A DNA stretch of 64,000 nt, taken from Blasia pusilla. Taxonomy: Eukaryota > Marchantiophyta > Marchantiopsida > Blasiales. Shown here one piece after another: positions 60,001 through 64,000 of the stretch. The notes under the pieces were generated by a model. It worked only from the letters and a program-made list of their open reading frames with translations, had not been told where the DNA came from and did not search any database. Each line of letters opens with the position of its first letter. Within the stretch, counting starts at the first letter, position 1. Made by a program: the position numbers and the translations under genes. The stretch is taken from contig CM114271.1 in the NCBI GenBank assembly GCA_050084515.1, positions 13,454,001-13,518,000 on the forward strand. Direction: 5' to 3'.

Positions 60001-60450
60001 TTCAAGGTTACCAGAGTTCCCTACCGAGGGACTTTTCATTGTTGGGGGCGCAGGACTTGGAGCGGGTAGGGACCATAGACTTGGTCATTGTTGCTTGGCC
60101 GTATCTAGGCCAATCGAGTGTTGGACGAGGTAGCGGGTTATTTTGGGAGATGATGCGGATCTTGCGACATTTACAGGAGCATCAGTCTCCTTCTCCAGCA
60201 TACAATTTGGAGAATGTGCCATTTTGGGCGATTCAAGGTCCTACGTGGTGAGGAGTGCACATCAGGTGCGTGCATGGATCGGCCCGGCAGTGTTGTTAGA
60301 TGGAGCGAGTGTGGGTTCACGAGCACATCGCCCGCGTCTTTGGCGGACCAACTTGGTACCACATGAGGTATTGCGGAGGGCTTATGCAAGAGTGGAGCGT
60401 CCCTCCGATTTGTTGGTAGATTCTATATTGGCTTCGGGCCGAGAGCATCA
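60001..60450 (+). pseudogene. Detached fragment of the retroelement methyltransferase
   Basis: Corresponds to element A about 23,890-23,430. It covers the segment before motif IV (DLERVGTIDLVI), motif IV as AWPYLGQSSVGRG (catalytic Cys codon changed to TAT at 60,102-60,104), motif VI NLENVP, and after a frameshift RSAHQVRAWIGPAVLL, SRAHRPRLWRTN and PSDLLVDSIL. Both ends are abrupt. No other part of the element is attached. Confidence 0.85.
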
Positions 60451-60472
60451 TAGGAAATCAGTGTCAATCTAA

Positions 60473-60690
60473 GCTTCGCTTCGTTGGACTTCTTGAGGAC
60501 AAAGCGCTCCATTCTTCGTTCTTGTTTCAGGTGCTTTGTGCTTCGCGTTTCGTGCAAGAGCGAAGTACTTCTTTCTCTTCCTCTTCATGCTTCGTTCAAG
60601 AGCGTAGCACTTCATAAAAAGGTTCTTAACAGTGCTTCGTTGTCTTATCCAACCTTCGCGTTGGTTCTTTATGCTTCGTTACTGCATTTC
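60473..60690. repeat. Degenerate CTTCGTT-rich repeats
   Basis: About seven GCTTCGTT/GCTTCGCG-like motifs, several paired with AAGAGCGAAGTACTTC-like blocks that can fold back. Unknown repeat type. Confidence 0.5.
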
Positions 60691-61449
60691 CCTCTTCTCT
60701 AAGGAAAATCCTTGATCTTCCATCTCTCTGCCTTGTCCTAGGAGCTTTGTGATTCACTTTCATCTTACTCATTCCTCCCCATGATAATATATAATAATCA
60801 AAATCATAATGTATATACAAGTCTTCGTTGAATGAAAAGATGTATTTCTTCAAAAGTACAAAATTGTGGGTATCACAATTGCTCAGTTGGAGCAACGCCT
60901 TCAGGTTGTGACGGCCCAGCAGACATCTACATGAGTGTAGGGGGCGCGTCAACTTCCGAATCTGCTCAAGCCCAAGATATGGTGGGAGATCTAGGAGGTA
61001 TGGGAGTTTTGTGCAACACCGCACATGTGGATGCAAATGAAGTGGTTACGGTAGGGGCGGTGAGAGCTTCTGAGCCACGAGGATCCGATGTGGAGTTGGA
61101 TTCCCAGAGGGGAGAAGCTGGCACACACACTAGACTTCCCAAGTCTTTTAGATTGTCAGAGGCTCTTCAGACTCCATTGATGGTCCCTAGACGGCCTTTG
61201 AGGAGTGTTGTTGTCGCAGATGTCGATGCAGTGAGAGGAGCGGGTGAGGTGAGTATGTCTACCAGACCTATGCAGCCTTCGACATGGCCTAGTACTAGCA
61301 TGTTATGAAGATGGCAACGGCTTTGTGTAGCGTCCAATTATTTACGGCTAGAAATTTTTTGACATGTGGAGGTCGACCAGCTAGCCGCGACGCTCTGTGA
61401 GAGCGATGAGTTTGGTTCTTTTAGTGTTGAGACTCGCACATGAGATGTT

Positions 61450-61960
61450 GCAGACGTACCCTTAGAGCAAGTGTTTGGGACGAGAGCCACAGAGAGTTGG
61501 CATGCAGCAAGGGCTAGAGTGGCGGAGTTTCCAGCTAGACCAGCGATAGAGCGTGCAGCCATCTCACCAGGAGTTGTTGTCTTGGACAACCGAGATGGAA
61601 TTTTCCAGTTTTTTGGTCCATCCAGAGTCGTGTATCGACCGTAGAGAGTGCTACTTGATTCAGGAGCACAACCCCTTATGTTGGGGAAGGCAGCACGTGT
61701 AGCGATGGGATTGCAGAAGTGTGAGATCACTCCATGTCCATTCTAGATTCAGACTTCACTAGGAGGCACATGCCCGACATAGTTCATGACTCACGATGAG
61801 ATTACAGTGAGGATTCGGCCCAATCATCCTTCGAATAGTACGATGGTGCAGAAGAGAGCGGTTCTGACATCGGCCGAGTCTTATGATGTTTTGGTAGGGG
61901 CTACCATATTGTATCCTCTAGGATTCACACTTGAGTTTTGGGAGGAGACATCCTCCTATC
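61450..61960 (+). pseudogene. Element E protease region
   Basis: Helical FPARPAIERAAISPGVVVLD, then the aspartic-protease active site LLDSGAQPLMLGKAARVAMG (about 61,650-61,708), an intervening EITVRIRPNHP stretch, and the C-terminal YDVLVGATILYPLGF, comparable to the 'yDvILG...L' end of retropepsins, followed by LEFWEETSSYRSGW. Nonsense codons precede and interrupt it. Confidence 0.75.
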
Positions 61961-62179
61961 GATCAGGTTGGCAGTTAGGTGAGGGACGAGCCAGTCAACT
62001 GCCCGTGCAGTTTGCAGGGAGACTTGAGGGTTCATTCCGAGGGTCGACCACAGCAGTTGCTACTTATTTTGGCACATTATGTTGGCCTGGATATTTCCTG
62101 GAGGGGAACGCCAATGCAGAGGATATTCTTGTAGATGATAGTCTTGAGGAGTGGCATGTGATGACGAGCGTGGCTACAT

Positions 62180-63520
62180 CTGATGGCGATACTCCTTCAA
62201 ATTTTTGGGGGACGAGCATCGATTTGCAAAGGAGAGCAAAAATTTCGTGAGGAAGGCGTGGAGCCGAGAATATGCTTTAGAGCGAGACGTGACAGAGTTA
62301 CCACGTGCACTAGGAGTGGAGACGTTGACACCCTTGGACGTCACACCGATTGTGTGGTAGTATCCCGAGAAGGATGTACCTATACTAGATCTCTTTGGAG
62401 GGATTAGTACAGCGTTGGCTGCAGTGTTGCAAGCCGGAGTACGAATACAGCAGTACTTGTATGTTGAGAGTGATGAGACTGCATGTAGAGTCTCATTACA
62501 TCATGTGTCGAGACTAGTCCGGAAGTATCCTCAGTTCCTGCCAATGTTTGTAGGTAAGGGATATCAACATGTATTGTCGACCGACATTTTGTTGTTGGGG
62601 GCACGAGATCTGGATAGGGTTGGTCCGATACACTTGGTGGTGGCAGGGTGGCCATATCAGGGTCATTCTTCGGCGGGTCAGGGACTTGGTTTGCAGGACC
62701 CGAGATCGGCCATGTTTTGGGAGATGTTGCGTGTTCTTTGTCACTTGCAGACTATCCAACGATGTTCTGCAGCTTACATTTTGGAGAACGTCCCATTGTT
62801 AGGTAACACTCGAGCCCGAGTGATGGTGAGTGTACATCAGGTGCGGTTGTGGATAGGACCGGCGATGATGTTGGATGCGGCGAGTGTTGGATCACACACA
62901 CAACGTCCACAGTTGTGGTGGACAAACCTTTTATCATCCGAGTTATTGAGGCGGACTTATGATGGAGTCCAGAGACCATCACTTCTTACAATGGATGCGA
63001 TCTTGGATCTAGGGCGGCGATCTCAGGTTGTTACTTGTGATGATATACCACCGTTGGCAATGGCCAATCGGGTGGGCCAGCATAGGGCAACATTTCCTAC
63101 GTTGGTGAGTTTCCCGTCATCTCATGCTTTTTGTTAGGGAGGACCAGGCATGATATGGGATGAGCAGGCAGGTACACTGGTGGAGCCCAACGCCGACGAG
63201 CGAGAGCGAGCTATGGGGTTCTCTAAAGGTATGATGGTGGTGCCTATGATGGTAAAGGCATCCTGCAGACAGGTATTGGGTTAGGCTATAGACCTGAACT
63301 ATCTTACTTGGGTGTTCAGTCTCAGTTTGGCCGAGCAGAGATGGATGCGAAAGGCGTATGTGACATTAAGTCCACTTTGCAACGCAGCATCTACCGGGAC
63401 GGGTGAGATATTGGCTGGGGGCGCAATGGTGATGGAGAGGCATCCATGGACTTCATGGGATATGTCACGAGAGCACAAAGAGATGGGAGCTCATTTTGCT
63501 GATGCAAGACATAGTTGAGT
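62180..63520 (+). pseudogene. Element E DNMT3-like cytosine methyltransferase domain
   Basis: Motif I ILDLFGGISTALAAVLQAG (about 62,384-62,440); QQYLYVESDETACRVS; motif IV VAGWPYQGHSSAG, where the catalytic Cys is Tyr (TAT, 62,655-62,657); motif VI YILENVPLLG (about 62,773-62,802); motif VIII TQRPQLWWTN; motif IX-like EPNADER.RAMGF (63,186-63,224); motif X-like LG..IDLNYLTW. 62,415-63,137 is open for 240 codons, the longest uninterrupted piece of this domain in the window. Upstream nonsense codons and the lost catalytic residue make it inactive. Confidence 0.85.
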
Positions 63521-64000
63521 GCCTAGAGAGTTGGTGTTTGAGTTGGGAGTGCATGTTGTTGCTCCAGAGGTTGCTAGTCAGCAACCACCACCCTCCTCTT
63601 CTCCAGAGGTCACGAGAGAGACTTCGGAGCCATTGATTGGTCCTAGGTTGACAAGGGCGGAGAGGAGATGAGTGTTGTAGTTCTTGTGGAGATTCAAGGA
63701 TTGTTTTGCATATAGTATGCACGACTTGGGTATGCTAAAGGGTCCAAGGATTCGGATCGAGTTGGATAGTGATACTCTTATCTTCCGACCACCCTACATA
63801 TATTCTGACATGGAGCGAGCCTTGATTCAGAGTAGAAGTGGAGACTTGGCTGACGTTGAACTGGTGGAGAGATTTCTTGGAGAGTATTGTCACATCTGAG
63901 TAGCCGATAGGCCGAGATCTATCGTGGATGGGGCATAGGAGCCATCGGACTATCTTGAGTGTAACTTTGTCCCACGGTGTCAGATGAGGTTGAGGATAGG

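Larger units (their letters stand above)
60889..64000 (+). mobile_element. Gypsy element E: gag end to start of RT, runs off the window
   Basis: 5'-truncated within the end of gag (the IAQLEQRLQ coiled-coil corresponds to the IQQLQEQIA part of A). It continues through protease, methyltransferase and the start of the RT module (63,684-63,890: DLGMLKGPRIRIELDSD, FRPPYIYSDMERALIQ). Same order and spacing as element A. Many nonsense codons. The rest of pol lies beyond the window. Confidence 0.88.

Overview
The window reads as nuclear DNA of a streptophyte plant (land plant or close algal relative; I cannot name the species). The signs are a plant-type histone H2A.Z gene, spliced genes with GT-AG introns of about 100-1,600 bp, long GA/TC microsatellites, and a dense load of Ty3/gypsy, Ty1/copia and CACTA-like elements. 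Most of the 64 kb is decayed mobile DNA; three host genes sit in islands between about 37 and 58 kb.

Layout. 1-9.4 kb: an LTR relic with a GA expansion, a CACTA-like element (about 2.73-6.63 kb), then a copia reverse-transcriptase fragment fused directly to a gypsy pol fragment. 10.2-16.0 kb: a broken minus-strand gene with features of a beta-class (amino) DNA methyltransferase; its non-coding parts are filled with about 26 copies of a ~27-bp hairpin repeat. 16.1-17.3 kb: 3' end of a gypsy element. 18.8-29.1 kb: a near-complete minus-strand gypsy element (element A) with gag, protease, a DNMT3-like cytosine methyltransferase, RT, RNase H, integrase and a terminal PHD finger. 29-37 kb: mostly unrecognised, with a SET-domain relic and a copia 5' end. 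37.2-47.3 kb: a 19-exon gene predicted to encode a tandem SET/Rubisco-LSMT-type protein of about 974 aa. 47.9-49.9 kb: H2A.Z on the minus strand, convergent with the SET gene, with a GC-rich upstream region. 51.8-54.6 kb: 3' half of another gypsy copy (element B) with an intact PHD finger. 57.0-57.9 kb: a small two-exon gene for a 97-aa membrane-like protein. 60.0-64.0 kb: a methyltransferase fragment, then another gypsy copy (element E) running off the end through protease, methyltransferase and the start of RT.

The most interesting system is the gypsy family. Its polyprotein carries a cytosine-5 DNA methyltransferase domain between protease and reverse transcriptase, plus a PHD finger after integrase. 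It could therefore write a DNA mark and possibly read a histone mark. Three copies of the methyltransferase and three of the PHD finger in this window show that both are part of the family rather than a single chance insertion. A second type of DNA methyltransferase-like relic (11-16 kb) and two unrelated SET-domain sequences make the window unusually rich in chromatin-modifying domains.

Limits: all splice models and domain calls were read by eye. No alignment, HMM or transcript data were available.
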